Source: Bradyrhizobium sp. AUGA SZCCT0158 (GTDB lineage Bacteria; Pseudomonadota; Alphaproteobacteria; Rhizobiales; Xanthobacteraceae). From it: DNA of 64,000 nucleotides. The DNA lies in contig NZ_JAFCME010000027.1 in assembly GCF_018130065.1 (NCBI RefSeq), forward strand, positions 1-64,000, read 5' to 3'. Position numbers and translations under genes: made by a program. The notes under the pieces were generated by a model that saw only the letters and a list, made by a program, of their open reading frames with translations, was not told the DNA's origin and searched no databases. Shown one piece after another: positions 45,834-54,024 of the stretch (positions within the stretch are counted from its first letter, which is position 1; every line of letters starts with the position of its first letter).

Positions 45834-46045
45834 CATCCATTTTCAATGGGGCTACGGGAAGATTGGTAGCCCGTCTACGCAGGAACGTTTTGCTGCTGTC
45901 TTGGTTTATCGTGGAACGATCGCGTCGCAACAGGACTTCACGCTTCGAGCGAGCGTCAAGGTCCCATCCTGATTGGGAGGATGCAATGCTCGTGCCCCCG
46001 CCGTCCCGCTTCCTAGTCAGACGGGATCGTGCCGAAACAAACTAG

Positions 46046-46165
46046 ATGGTCTGGGACCGTAAGCTGAAGCGGCTTGCCCGATTTGAGGGTGAGGATTTGG
46101 TGGGATTATCGCTCTCCGTTGCGGAGAATCTCAGGGACACGCTAAACGCCGCAAAAAGCGCATGA
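46046..46165 (+). CDS. short basic ORF of unknown function
   Basis: 39 residues, MVWDRKLKRLARFEGEDLVG, then LSLSVAENLRDTLNAAKSA. The 'MxWxRKL' start recalls a family of small Bradyrhizobium proteins, here shortened. Low support. Confidence 0.35.
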   Translation: MVWDRKLKRLARFEGEDLVGLSLSVAENLRDTLNAAKSA

Positions 46166-46486
46166 CAAACGCCTGAGCGCCGACTCGAAACAACAGAAGA
46201 AGGAGTCGGCCATACGCGGTTCGCCCCGTTGCTCGCGGTGCTATCCGCAACCTCAACCTACTGGTATGCGGGAGATTCAAAAAAAGTCTCAGCGCCAAAC
46301 GGGGACGAGCACTAAGACCGTTGAGTCACGATGTCTAAATCCCATTAAGACCGGAAGTAACTCGGAAAAATTGCCACTTATTCCCAGTACAAATACTAAC
46401 TCCCCCGAAATCTCCTTTCCGGCAGTAACTCCGCTGATAGGTTTTCGGCGCGCTCACCAAAACGCCGCCGAGAGCGCTTTGGAATG

Positions 46487-46517
46487 CCCCCGTCCGCGCC
46501 AGCCCCCCGGACGGGGG
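46487..46517 (+). promoter_or_regulatory. strong hairpin upstream of the 46569 gene
   Basis: Perfect 10-base inverted repeat (CCCCCGTCCG / CGGACGGGGG) with an 11-base loop, 52 bases before the ATG at 46569. Could be a terminator of upstream transcription or a 5' leader structure. Confidence 0.4.
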
Positions 46518-46568
46518 ATTTCGCGTCATCTGAAAGACCTGGACTTTCGATTCGGAATTACCGCCCCT

Positions 46569-46766
46569 ATGCCATTTTCAGTCTCTGCCTACGTTGACGA
46601 TCATCTCGTTTCCGTGACTACCGAAACTGCGAAAGACGCATTTGCCAAAGCGGTCGAATGGCATGTCTTGAGCAAGCTCGCCGACGTTTCTATTAGCGAC
46701 GGCGTCAATCGCTATTCGATTGACGAGTTTTCATCGATCCTCGCGAACGCCAGCGACCGCCCATAG
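46569..46766 (+). CDS. small conserved protein
   Basis: 65 residues, MPFSVSAYVDDHLVSVTTET, then AKDAFAKAVEWHVLSKLADV and SISDGVNRYSIDEFSSILAN. It resembles small proteins common in Bradyrhizobium (VTTETAKDAFAKAVEW motif). Cytoplasmic, function unknown. The start is chosen at ATG 46569 because upstream in-frame sequence runs through the hairpin. Confidence 0.65.
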   Translation: MPFSVSAYVDDHLVSVTTETAKDAFAKAVEWHVLSKLADVSISDGVNRYSIDEFSSILANASDRP

Positions 46767-46887
46767 TGCTTAGGCTGACCGAATTCGCGCGGCCTAGCTT
46801 GTTCCGTAGGGAACAGCGGCACGAGGATTTATCCGTCAATGTCGCAGTAGCCGAGGGCAATGGTGCATCGGGAGAAAAAGGAACTAG

Positions 46888-47082
46888 GAGAGCGACAAGA
46901 AATCGGATTTTCAGATTGAGACAACCGAAATGACGGGCGAGCAGCTTGACGCTGTCAGCGGCGGCGCCGGTGCCATTGCTGGCTTCGGGGTGCGGACGGA
47001 CCAGCGGATTGCGTTGCAGCAACAGCTTACCGCGGCGTTTGCCCGCAACAATCCAACCGACTACTACGGCTATTTTGGCTGA
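46888..47082 (+). CDS. double-glycine leader peptide (bacteriocin-like precursor), start damaged
   Basis: Reads ESDKKSDFQIETTEMTGEQL then DAVSGG, a classic double-glycine leader, followed by a 38-residue core (AGAIAGFGVRTDQRIALQQQ, then LTAAFARNNPTDYYGYFG). The only canonical start is ATG 46930, which leaves a 12-residue leader. The frame is open back to 46888, just after TAG. One missing T there would turn the stop into ATG GAG and give a normal 27-residue leader after AAGGA. A terminator follows 17 bases after the stop. A processing/export ABC with an active C39 protease is not in this window. Likely a secreted small peptide, bacteriocin-like or signalling. Confidence 0.6.
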   Translation, partial: ESDKKSDFQIETTEMTGEQLDAVSGGAGAIAGFGVRTDQRIALQQQLTAAFARNNPTDYYGYFG

Positions 47083-47098
47083 CAGTTGAGTTTTATGA

Positions 47099-47123
47099 GG
47101 AGGCCGCCCCGCTGGCGGCCTCC
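47099..47123 (+). terminator. terminator of the double-glycine peptide gene
   Basis: Perfect 10-base stem GGAGGCCGCC / GGCGGCCTCC with a 5-base loop, followed by TTC. Directly downstream of the peptide stop, it supports a real short transcript. Confidence 0.65.
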
Positions 47124-47155
47124 TTCGACGATCTGGACGCGGCTTTTGCGCGCCT

Positions 47156-47410
47156 TTAGAGCGTTCGCCAAATCTCATCATGGAGCGTGTTGGGCACAAA
47201 GAGGCCCGCCGCCTTCTTGATCAGCTCCAGGTATTTTTGATCCGCGAGAAGCTTCAGCCCCATAGCCTCGTACTGGGCCAAGTTCTCGTAGTTGGCAATC
47301 CAAGCCATGCGAGCAGCATTACCTCCAACCGGAACGGCTATTTTCAGATCGATGCCCGTAGTTGTTTTTACTTGGGTACTGATCTCGGAAGGTGAAAAGC
47401 ACGAATGCAT
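47156..47410 (-). pseudogene. NIPSNAP/dimeric-barrel-like protein, probably N-truncated
   Basis: 84 codons. The readable part STQVKTTTGIDLKIAVPVGG, then ANYENLAQYEAMGLKLLADQ and HDEIWRTL resembles the C-terminal half of small dimeric alpha/beta-barrel proteins whose normal N-terminus (about 40 residues) is missing. The short extension MHSCFSPSE is probably not native. Could still be expressed. Confidence 0.45.
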
Positions 47411-47575
47411 TGCAGTGCAATGGTGATCGCCGGGTTTGATAGATTACGCCTGTCCGAGGAAGCGACTGCCACGGACGAGGTTTTCCCTCTCGGCGGGACT
47501 CGCTTCAAGATGACTGAACTCGGGACATTCGATTGCGAGTCGATACGTTCTCTTGATGGATAACCCAGCTAAATC

Positions 47576-47797
47576 TTAGGTGGACAATTTTCCAAGAGTC
47601 CGACGAGTCCTGGATCGACGCACGAAATTCTCGCGTTTGTCCTGATTGCGGCTCTTGAGCGAGACCTTCAGCTTATGGGCCTTGAAAACAATACCGCCCA
47701 CCGTTCGGTTCATAATTTCCGCAATTTTCGGAATGGGGTGTCGCTGCGCCAGTTTTCTAAGGTCCTGAATATCTTCGTCAGTCCAACGCTTACCCAT
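47576..47797 (-). CDS. small Myb/SANT-like DNA-binding protein
   Basis: 73 residues from ATG 47797. MGKRWTDEDIQDLRKLAQRH, then PIPKIAEIMNRTVGGIVFKA and HKLKVSLKSR is a compact helix-turn-helix of the Trp-Thr-Asp-Glu type common as small regulators in Bradyrhizobium. A similar protein is at 55702. The C-terminus is basic. Confidence 0.65.
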   Translation of the reverse strand: MGKRWTDEDIQDLRKLAQRHPIPKIAEIMNRTVGGIVFKAHKLKVSLKSRNQDKRENFVRRSRTRRTLGKLST

Positions 47798-48566
47798 CGA
47801 CTTGCTCCGCCTCAAATACGAAACTCTGAACTCGGGAAAAAACTGGAAAGTTCCTCGTCCATTTGGAACGGCTCCGGACGTATCGAATGTAAGCCCGATG
47901 GCGGCACCCCCTCGGGGAGGCTTTCACGCCTACGTGTTGCGGTTAGCCTGTGGGGCGGGGACATTGGCCAAGATAACAATTGATAGGCTTCTACTGCATC
48001 GGCCTCTGGAATTCGAACCGCGCAACGAATGTGCTAGAGTTCTTCGATCGAGAGGGAGTTCTCTGGGAGTACGAAGGCAAAGGTCCATAATCAATTAAGC
48101 TTTTGCTATCCAGGCTTACCACCCGGGTGGACAACATCATTGAGTAACTCCGCAGAGAAGGTGGGGAACTAGGCTGGGGCGCTATTCCAATCGCCCGCCG
48201 CCCAGACATTCACCATCTGATGCGGCCCATCCCGCCGACTTCGGACGTATGAGTGTCCTAACTAGCACAGCATCCAAGGCTGTCCGCCACTTATTCCCGA
48301 AATTCTTGCGCGTCGTTGAACCTTGGCATGTCTCGCCCAGACATAGATTCAACTTGGGGGGCGCTGTTTGCATTTCTCGAAAGGGTAAGTCGAGGCGGAA
48401 TTCTCATCCAGCGCACGGATAGCCCCGTAGTTCTCCGGAGGAGAACAAAGTCGCACCAATGCCAACTTGTGCGCACAGCTGAGAGCATCGTTCGCGAAAA
48501 GTTTCCGTCCAGGAACTGGTCCCGCCTGACCGAGTTTACCCTGCGGCAGCAGAAACGGGTGCTGCT
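47798..48566. other. gene-poor stretch
   Basis: No supported gene. Frames such as MSRPDIDSTWGALFAFLERV (48316-48597, +) are open but lack family signs. Confidence 0.3.
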
Positions 48567-48728
48567 ATGTGGGACGATCTGCTGGCGTTGGTGGTAGGTG
48601 CCGTCTTTGTCCCGACCGTCATTGTTCTAGGCTTATTCCGGCTCGCGGCATTGAAGCGAGTGAAAGATCTACGGTCGCGCCCAGTTGAAGAATGGACGGC
48701 CTCGCAAGAACTACACCGGCCGACATAG
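48567..48728 (+). CDS. small single-pass membrane protein
   Basis: 53 residues, MWDDLLALVVGAVFVPTVIV, then LGLFRLAALKRVKDLRSRPV and EEWTASQELHRPT. One N-terminal membrane helix and a basic cytoplasmic tail. A hairpin terminator lies 28 bases after the stop. Function unknown. Confidence 0.5.
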   Translation: MWDDLLALVVGAVFVPTVIVLGLFRLAALKRVKDLRSRPVEEWTASQELHRPT

Positions 48729-48755
48729 CGAATTATCCCAATGGACGAAGCAGGA

Positions 48756-48777
48756 AGGCCGCCTCAATTGGCGGCCT
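48756..48777 (+). terminator. hairpin terminator
   Basis: AGGCCGCC, loop TCAATT, GGCGGCCT followed by CATTCATT. Perfect 8-base stem. Shares its stem core with the 47099 terminator. Confidence 0.6.
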
Positions 48778-48960
48778 CATTCATTACAGGCCCTTGCGGT
48801 CTGGGGACATGACCTCGCGTCGCGTGTTCCCAGCCTTTATCGATCGCATGACGGAAGATAACGCCTCGGTGAACGAAACCGATTGCCCTCCCCACGCAAT
48901 CGTCCGGAAACGAAACCAGCGCAGTCTCATCGTCACAGGCAACGCAGGGGGATACTCAAA

Positions 48961-49074
48961 ATGATTGCTCTCACAGTCACCGCCATTTTGGCCGTCTTTG
49001 CCGGAACATTTATCGCGCTCGCATCGAGCGAATTCGGCTCCGAAATAGTCCTCGCCGTTGTCAGCCTCGTATAA
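48961..49074 (+). CDS. small single-pass membrane protein
   Basis: 37 residues, MIALTVTAILAVFAGTFIAL, then ASSEFGSEIVLAVVSLV. GGGGGA at 48947 precedes the ATG. The sequence is almost entirely one or two hydrophobic helices. Function unknown. Confidence 0.5.
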   Translation: MIALTVTAILAVFAGTFIALASSEFGSEIVLAVVSLV

Positions 49075-49127
49075 GGGACCCCGCTGGTAGGTGCCCCGGC
49101 GGCTCTGGTGCGCGCTCACCACGCGGA

Positions 49128-49338
49128 TCAGATGCAACCGGCGCCCACGCCCTTCAGCACCCCGCAGGCATACCTCCCGATCGCGATGCCGCCGACGCCG
49201 TTTATGTACATGCCTAACGCGACACCGTGCTCGCCAATGTCGATACCAAGTCCACCGAGCTGCAACTTCAACCCACCCGAGACCACGTCGAGTTCTGACA
49301 AGCTCCCGTCGTTCCTGAGATTCCCTACGAAAACTCAT
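49128..49338 (-). CDS. double-glycine leader peptide with Gly-rich, two-Cys core
   Basis: On the minus strand LSELDVVSGG (codons ending at 49272) is followed by a 47-residue core LKLQLGGLGIDIGEHGVALG, then MYINGVGGIAIGRYACGVLK and GVGAGCI, stop at 49128. The leader frame has no canonical start after the upstream TGA (49335). The ATG at 49338, overlapping the NYN gene end, reads MSFRRESQERRELV in another frame. One missing base before the SELDVVSGG segment would join them into a 23-residue leader (REL..SELDVVSGG, the usual form). Gly-rich core with two Cys suggests a class II bacteriocin-like or disulfide-linked peptide. Confidence 0.6.
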
Positions 49339-49870
49339 CCCTCGGGTTGCGCCTCTCATCCTTTGTCCGCCCTATCGCAGCTTTGAGGTCATCCAACTCG
49401 ATGAACGTATCCGCCTGCCGACGCAATTCGTCAGCGACCATCGGAGGTTTCGTCCGCATGCTGGATACGACTGTGACGCGAGGACCGACGCGCTGTATTG
49501 CTTCCACAAGGCGACGAAAATCGCCGTCCCCGGAAAACAATAATAGGTGGTCTAAGGACTTCGCAATCTCGAGCGCATCGACTGCGAGCTCAACTCCAAT
49601 ATTGCGCTTGTATTTCCGCCGGCCCTGAACATCACCAAACTCTTTGACCGGTGTCGTACGCACTGCGAAACCGTTATAATCGAGCCAATCGATGAGTGGC
49701 CGGGCCGTTTCAAATTCTTCAGCGATGATCGTATAGTAATAAGCACGCACAAGCACGCCGCGCGTCCTGAACTCGGCGAGAAGCCTTTTGAAATCAATGC
49801 TGAAGTCCAAGGCTTTCGCCGTGTAGTGGAGGTTCAGGCCGTCGACAAAGAGCGCCAGTTTTTCGGACAT
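49325..49870 (-). CDS. NYN/LabA-like (DUF88) putative RNase
   Basis: 181 residues. KLALFVDGLNLHYTAKALDF starts the PIN-like NYN fold with the first Asp. HLLLFSGDGDFRRLVEAIQR holds the second acidic cluster (SGDGDF), and RVTVVSSMRTKP with VADELRRQADTFIELDDL completes it. Family members are Mg-dependent RNases or RNA-binding regulators. Its stop overlaps the possible start of the double-glycine peptide gene, suggesting co-transcription. Starts at ATG 49870 (GTG 49873 is also possible). Confidence 0.85.
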   Translation of the reverse strand: MSEKLALFVDGLNLHYTAKALDFSIDFKRLLAEFRTRGVLVRAYYYTIIAEEFETARPLIDWLDYNGFAVRTTPVKEFGDVQGRRKYKRNIGVELAVDALEIAKSLDHLLLFSGDGDFRRLVEAIQRVGPRVTVVSSMRTKPPMVADELRRQADTFIELDDLKAAIGRTKDERRNPRDEFS

Positions 49871-50350
49871 CACCCCAAGCTCCCTTGATGCCGATAGGAC
49901 TGCGGCGCATTACCAAGTTGCCGACACGGTGGCGAGCTTTGCTGCTTATGTCGCTTTGAGTGCATTTGTGGAAATCGCCCCAGTTTTATCACTGGGCCAG
50001 CGAGCTGCTGAATGCAATTCATATCCGGGCCGCTGCGGTCAGCCCGATGGAGTACCCTCCAGTGGGCACAATGAAATACAGCGGAGCGAAATCCAAAATG
50101 GTCCAAACCTATATAACTGAGTGTTACTCAACTTTGCGAGCTATGCTCGGTGCTTGACGTGTAAGAGCCGAGCATACCGAGCAACCGCAGGCGGCCTTGC
50201 GTAGCGCGCTCGCCGGCGATTTCCATTTATTCCTCACAATTGAGTCCATCCCGCCCTTTAACCGCCAGAATCCATACTGAGGCTACCCGCTGATACCGGT
50301 CTAGGGCAGCGATCTGGCTTGCGATTGTATGTCTAGCGCTGCTCAGCGCC
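49871..50350. other. gene-free stretch
   Basis: Nothing recognised; short frames only. From about 50310 the plus strand encodes a membrane segment (AAIWLAIVCLALLSALTVGK) in the frame of the next gene but without a start codon, since a TGA lies just upstream. Confidence 0.4.
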
Positions 50351-50794
50351 TTGACGGTCGGCAAGGCGGTTTGGACGCCTGCCGGCCTCGCGGCCGCTCA
50401 GGTATCACCAGACGCATCGACGGTCGGCGTTGCTGACGCTGAACACGCGCTCAGCAAGGCGGATCGACTTGAGATCAACTCCGTGCGTGAGGAAACCCCG
50501 CCTCAAGCTGTCTTGCAGTCAATCGAGCCAACCGCCCCTGTCATAGTTCCGCCCAGCCCGCCGGTGGAAGCTAAAATCATAAGCCGACACTGGCGCGACC
50601 CTCATGCCTTTTCGCCTTCGTTCAAAGATTCGCGACGGAGCGAACTCAGAAAGACGAAAAAGAACGCTGACCGTAAACGAAATCAAGCTATCGATCGATC
50701 CAGACCACCTGATCCGGTGAAGCCATGCAGCCGGCCTGGTCCTTATGGTGATCTGTTAAGAGCTATGAATTTGTCGCCCGCTTGCGCATCGTAG
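50351..50794 (+). CDS. putative membrane-anchored hypothetical protein
   Basis: 147 codons from TTG 50351. The frame is open upstream through a hydrophobic stretch that would supply an N-terminal membrane anchor, so the true start may have been lost. The rest is hydrophilic, Pro/Lys/Arg-rich (IVPPSPPVEAKIISRHWRDP; LRKTKKNADRKRNQAIDRSR), ending PCSRPGPYGDLLRAMNLSPA. That kind of tail appears in periplasmic Bradyrhizobium proteins. Function unknown. Confidence 0.5.
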   Translation: MTVGKAVWTPAGLAAAQVSPDASTVGVADAEHALSKADRLEINSVREETPPQAVLQSIEPTAPVIVPPSPPVEAKIISRHWRDPHAFSPSFKDSRRSELRKTKKNADRKRNQAIDRSRPPDPVKPCSRPGPYGDLLRAMNLSPACAS

Positions 50795-51069
50795 GTTTCA
50801 ATCTGCCATTCGCCAATCGGCTTTTCTGACGAATTATTGAGGTTGGTGCGCGCGTTACGGACTCCAGAAGGCCACCATCTGAGCTGGTTGGCTAATCGAT
50901 TGCTTTTGAGCTGGTCTGGAGACCTTACCTATAGGCCCGCCCCCGGCTGGTCTGCTGATGTCTGTCACCACACGAGCATTCTCTCCATCATGCGGCCATT
51001 CTTTGAACAAGACTGGACTCAGTGTCGGCGGCTCGTCGACCTCAACCTTGGGATGACGTTGGACGGAAA

Positions 51070-51888
51070 ATGGAAGCGCCAATGAACTCCACGCCCACTT
51101 CGATGGGAAATGTCTCCCCCGATGCCCCGGTCCCGCGCACCGATGAACGACTCGCACACGCCTACGGACAGATCACACGCGCGGGTGAAGAGCTTGCGCG
51201 TGTGAGTGAACAGGTTGCAAAAATGGAGCACGATGCCGAGCGCCCACCTTCGGCTGGACCTTCTCCGGCCGGACCTCGCCCGCAATCACCGCTTGGAAAG
51301 CTGGCGCGCCGGGCGCTCGTCGGCTTGGTGCTGGCGGCGTGCGTCGTTGTCGGTGCCCTGGTTTTGCAGTCCTCTTATGGAGCGGGAGCCAAGCTGGTTG
51401 TCGCCCGTTGGGTTCCCCAGCTCGCTTCAACATTGCCGTCGGAGAATCCGCCGGTACTCGCCCCGCAGGCGCCATCTACCCTTCAATTGGCCGCGGTGGA
51501 GGCAACACCACCGCAAGCATCGCCCTTGCCCCAAGCCGCACCGCAAGACGCCGCGCCGACAACCACTGCAGCGCTTCCTGATCAGACAGAGTTGCTGCAA
51601 ACGATGGCGCGCGAACTCGCGACTCTCGAGCGAAACATCGAACAGCTCAAGGCGAACCAGCAACAAATAGTCCGCGACAGTTCAAAGGCCATTGAGGAGC
51701 TCAAGGCTAACCAGGAAGAGATGAAACGCGCACTAGCGAGGGTCTCCGAGCAGAACCCGCCCAAGACGTCACAGCCTCCCACGCAACCGACGACGACCTT
51801 GCGCAAGCCCGAGCGCACGCTTCAGTCGCCGCACGTAAGGGCGCGGCCTCGACTCCCAAGAGATTGGATCTACGACGAGGACTGGTAA
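51070..51888 (+). CDS. single-pass membrane protein with coiled-coil tail
   Basis: 272 residues from ATG 51070 (ATG 51082 also possible). The cytoplasmic N-terminus has a short heptad helix (GQITRAGEELARVSEQVAKM). Then come a membrane helix (RRALVGLVLAACVVVGALVL), a Pro/Ala linker, a second coiled coil (ELATLERNIEQLKANQQQIV, IEELKANQEEMKRALARVSE) and a basic Pro-rich tail ending RDWIYDEDW. It resembles a widespread Bradyrhizobium protein of unknown function. Intact. Confidence 0.7.
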   Translation: MEAPMNSTPTSMGNVSPDAPVPRTDERLAHAYGQITRAGEELARVSEQVAKMEHDAERPPSAGPSPAGPRPQSPLGKLARRALVGLVLAACVVVGALVLQSSYGAGAKLVVARWVPQLASTLPSENPPVLAPQAPSTLQLAAVEATPPQASPLPQAAPQDAAPTTTAALPDQTELLQTMARELATLERNIEQLKANQQQIVRDSSKAIEELKANQEEMKRALARVSEQNPPKTSQPPTQPTTTLRKPERTLQSPHVRARPRLPRDWIYDEDW

Positions 51889-52034
51889 CCCCCGATGCAA
51901 CGTCATCAAAGTCTTATGCTGAAACAGCGTTTTGATCCGATACAGCGCGCTATGCGTCGCGCGATGACCTCGTCTTTTGTAGCCACCGATCCAATCACGC
52001 TTAACGTAAGGCTCTGACATCTGCATTTGGCCGA

Positions 52035-52670
52035 ATGACCGCTTCGCGTCCCTACACTAAAGCCCCAATGGTGCAGGCCTCCCCGATTTACAACTGGACT
52101 GGCTTTTACATCGGTGGTCACGTCGGCGGCGCGTTCGGTGGCGACAACAACATTCTGGCTCCCGGCTTCACCGGCACCAACGGCAACGACGGTGTGTTCA
52201 TGGGCGGCGTGCAGGTTGGTTACGACCACCAGTTCTCACCGAACTGGGTACTCGGCCTTGAAGCGAACTACAGCTTCCTCGACACCAACAACAATCCCTT
52301 CGTCAACCGCGGATTAGGTTCGGTCACCGGCCGCCTTGGCTACACGTGGGGTCCGGCGCTGGTGTACGTCAAGGGCGGTTATGCCTGGGCTGACTCCCGC
52401 CTCACCAACGGTTTCGGCGGCGGCACCTTTTCAAACGACGGCGGCGGTCGCGACGGCTACACCGTCGGCGGCGGTCTCGAATACCTGTTCACCCAGAATT
52501 GGTCGGGCAAAATCGAATACCAGTACTACGATTTCGGTACCCGAAACGCTCTCTTCACCAGCGCTGCTGGCGTTGTCACCGCTGTCGGGTTCCGCAACGA
52601 CGAGCATACGATCAAGGCCGGCCTGAACTACCGGTTCGGTTGGGGCAACGCGGCGGCTTCTCGTTACTGA
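52035..52670 (+). pseudogene. outer-membrane beta-barrel (Omp31-like), signal peptide lost
   Basis: 211 codons of an eight-strand Omp25/Omp31-type barrel: IYNWTGFYIGGHVGGAFGGD, VGYDHQFSPNWVLGLEANYS, GRLGYTWGPALVYVKGGYAW and C-terminal HTIKAGLNYRFGWG with a terminal aromatic. Normal members begin with a Sec signal and DLPAR-type linker. Here only RPYTKAPMVQASP precedes the barrel and upstream sequence does not encode a signal. It cannot be exported as drawn. Perfect terminator downstream. Confidence 0.75.
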
Positions 52671-52693
52671 CGGCTTAGTAAGATGAAGATTAA

Positions 52694-52722
52694 GGGTCAG
52701 CCGTCAGGCTGGCCCTTTTTTT
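52694..52722 (+). terminator. Rho-independent terminator of the barrel gene
   Basis: Nine-base stem GGGTCAGCC / GGCTGGCCC (one G-T pair), loop GTCA, then seven T. Confidence 0.95.
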
Positions 52723-52746
52723 CATCCAACGCTTGGCACGCAGACG

Positions 52747-52771
52747 AAAAACCCCGCCGGTTAGGGCGGGG
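52747..52771 (-). terminator. Rho-independent terminator, minus strand
   Basis: Stem CCCCGCC / GGCGGGG with a 6-base loop followed on the minus strand by five T. No convincing minus-strand gene ends just before it, so its gene may be lost or unrecognised in 52772-53139. Confidence 0.7.
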
Positions 52772-53139
52772 CTAAGTCGGGGTATCATTGCTTCTTAGCC
52801 CGAGTGAGGCTGCTGACACTGTAATAGCATAGGCGGCACAGTCGATCTCTTTTCTTGCATACTTGTCCCGCATACGTGCAAAGGCAAGAACTGTCTCCCC
52901 CTTGCAACATGGAGAATGTTCTGCTTCTTGGAACACTAAATGTAACTTCCGTGATCGAACGTCTTGCGGCAGCCTCGGCGTTATCGGGGCTGGAAGTCCG
53001 CATTGCACTGACATTCAATTTTCCCGGCAAGGCCGCAGCGCGCGACGCACTGTGGCCTTTTTCATTGGCCAGCAACCCGGCGCAAAAAATAACGGATTGC
53101 TAGACGTCTGCATTGCCACATTCAAAAGACTCAATGTGG
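52772..53139. other. gene-poor stretch
   Basis: No supported gene. A plus-strand frame (MENVLLLGTLNVTSVIERLA, 52909-53103) and a minus-strand frame (52772-53014) are open but show no family signs. A minus-strand gene would be expected from the terminator at 52747. Confidence 0.3.
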
Positions 53140-53457
53140 TCACTCAACAAACTCAGGATCCTTCGAAGATCGGTTAGCCTTTTTGCCCTTCTGTCGATGA
53201 AACAAGACGCCGATCTGGTCTCCATTTACCCATTTGAGCGAGCAGCGCCGATAAGCGAGACCGGTGGAGGAAAGCAGAAGGAAAAACTCCTTCAGCTGTA
53301 AGCCTTCAATCGAGACATTCACCGTCAATGTCGCGTCCCCGTCGGATACATCACTGATCACGCAGTCCCGGCGCCAGGTGCCGTCAATGGCCATCATGTG
53401 CGCGTTCAGCCCGTGTTCGAACTTCACCCGACGTTCGCTTTCCTTTGGTGTTCCCAT
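53140..53457 (-). CDS. PilZ-domain protein
   Basis: 105 residues from ATG 53457. MGTPKESERRVKFEHGLNAH, then GTWRRDCVISDVSDGDATLT, EGLQLKEFFLLLSSTGLAYR, RCSLKWVNGDQIGVLF is the PilZ fold of short alphaproteobacterial proteins. The c-di-GMP RxxxR motif is represented by ESERRVKF, and the D/N-x-S-x-x-G motif by DVSDGDA, so binding of c-di-GMP is plausible but degenerate. Single gene. Confidence 0.8.
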   Translation of the reverse strand: MGTPKESERRVKFEHGLNAHMMAIDGTWRRDCVISDVSDGDATLTVNVSIEGLQLKEFFLLLSSTGLAYRRCSLKWVNGDQIGVLFHRQKGKKANRSSKDPEFVE

Positions 53458-53661
53458 TCCACTCTCCGGCCAGCCTATTGCCATTTTTTCCCGAGGATGA
53501 CGCAAAGGAATTAAGGCCGTCTAAGCGCTTACCTGCCTCTCTGCGCACGAGCTAAGTATACTTTTGAACATAAACGTCGCCCGTCTTATCCGGCATATCC
53601 CGCCCGGGAACGAATCTCCTGGGGCGCGCTTGAATCCCGGTTCTGTTCGTGGAGTTGGTTT

Positions 53662-54021
53662 ATGCGTACGTCCAATTGGACACCGTCGATCGTGCCCAAT
53701 GGCAACGACGAGACGGTCTATCTGGTGGCCGATGATTTTGGCAAAATCGGCCGCGCCTGGCGCGAGACCGACTATGAGACCCCCGACCTCGAGACGGTCA
53801 TCCAGGATTTGCTCACGGGGCAATACAGCAACCCGATCCGCGTTGTCGCCTTCAACACCGCCGAGCGCTGGTCGGAGGACGTTTCCGAGGACACCGCCCA
53901 TGAGCTGCGCCGGCGCTGCGATCTGCAGGGGCGCGATATCCCGTTCTTCCTGCAAGGCTTCACCGACCGCTTCGAACGCTACCGCGACGTGCAGCTGCCG
54001 CTGCCGATACACTTGGTTTGA
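53662..54021 (+). CDS. small conserved hypothetical protein
   Basis: 119 residues, MRTSNWTPSIVPNGNDETVY, then LVADDFGKIGRAWRETDYET, PDLETVIQDLLTGQYSNPIR, VVAFNTAERWSEDVSEDTAH and RRCDLQGRDIPFFLQGFTDR. Seen often in Bradyrhizobium; function unknown, cytoplasmic. It ends 3 bases before the ligase gene start, so the two are likely one operon, linking it loosely to DNA repair. Confidence 0.75.
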   Translation: MRTSNWTPSIVPNGNDETVYLVADDFGKIGRAWRETDYETPDLETVIQDLLTGQYSNPIRVVAFNTAERWSEDVSEDTAHELRRRCDLQGRDIPFFLQGFTDRFERYRDVQLPLPIHLV

Positions 54022-54024
54022 CCG

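Noticed and set aside
47420..47563. 47-codon plus-strand ORF (MVIAGFDRLRLSEEAT...)
   Set aside because: No ribosome-binding site, no family signs; a GG in FPLGG is not in a leader-like context.
48784..49359. Long minus-strand ORF 48784-49359 (Arg/Gly-rich)
   Set aside because: High-Arg composition typical of a wrong frame; only its first 14 codons are used here, as the putative leader start of the double-glycine peptide.
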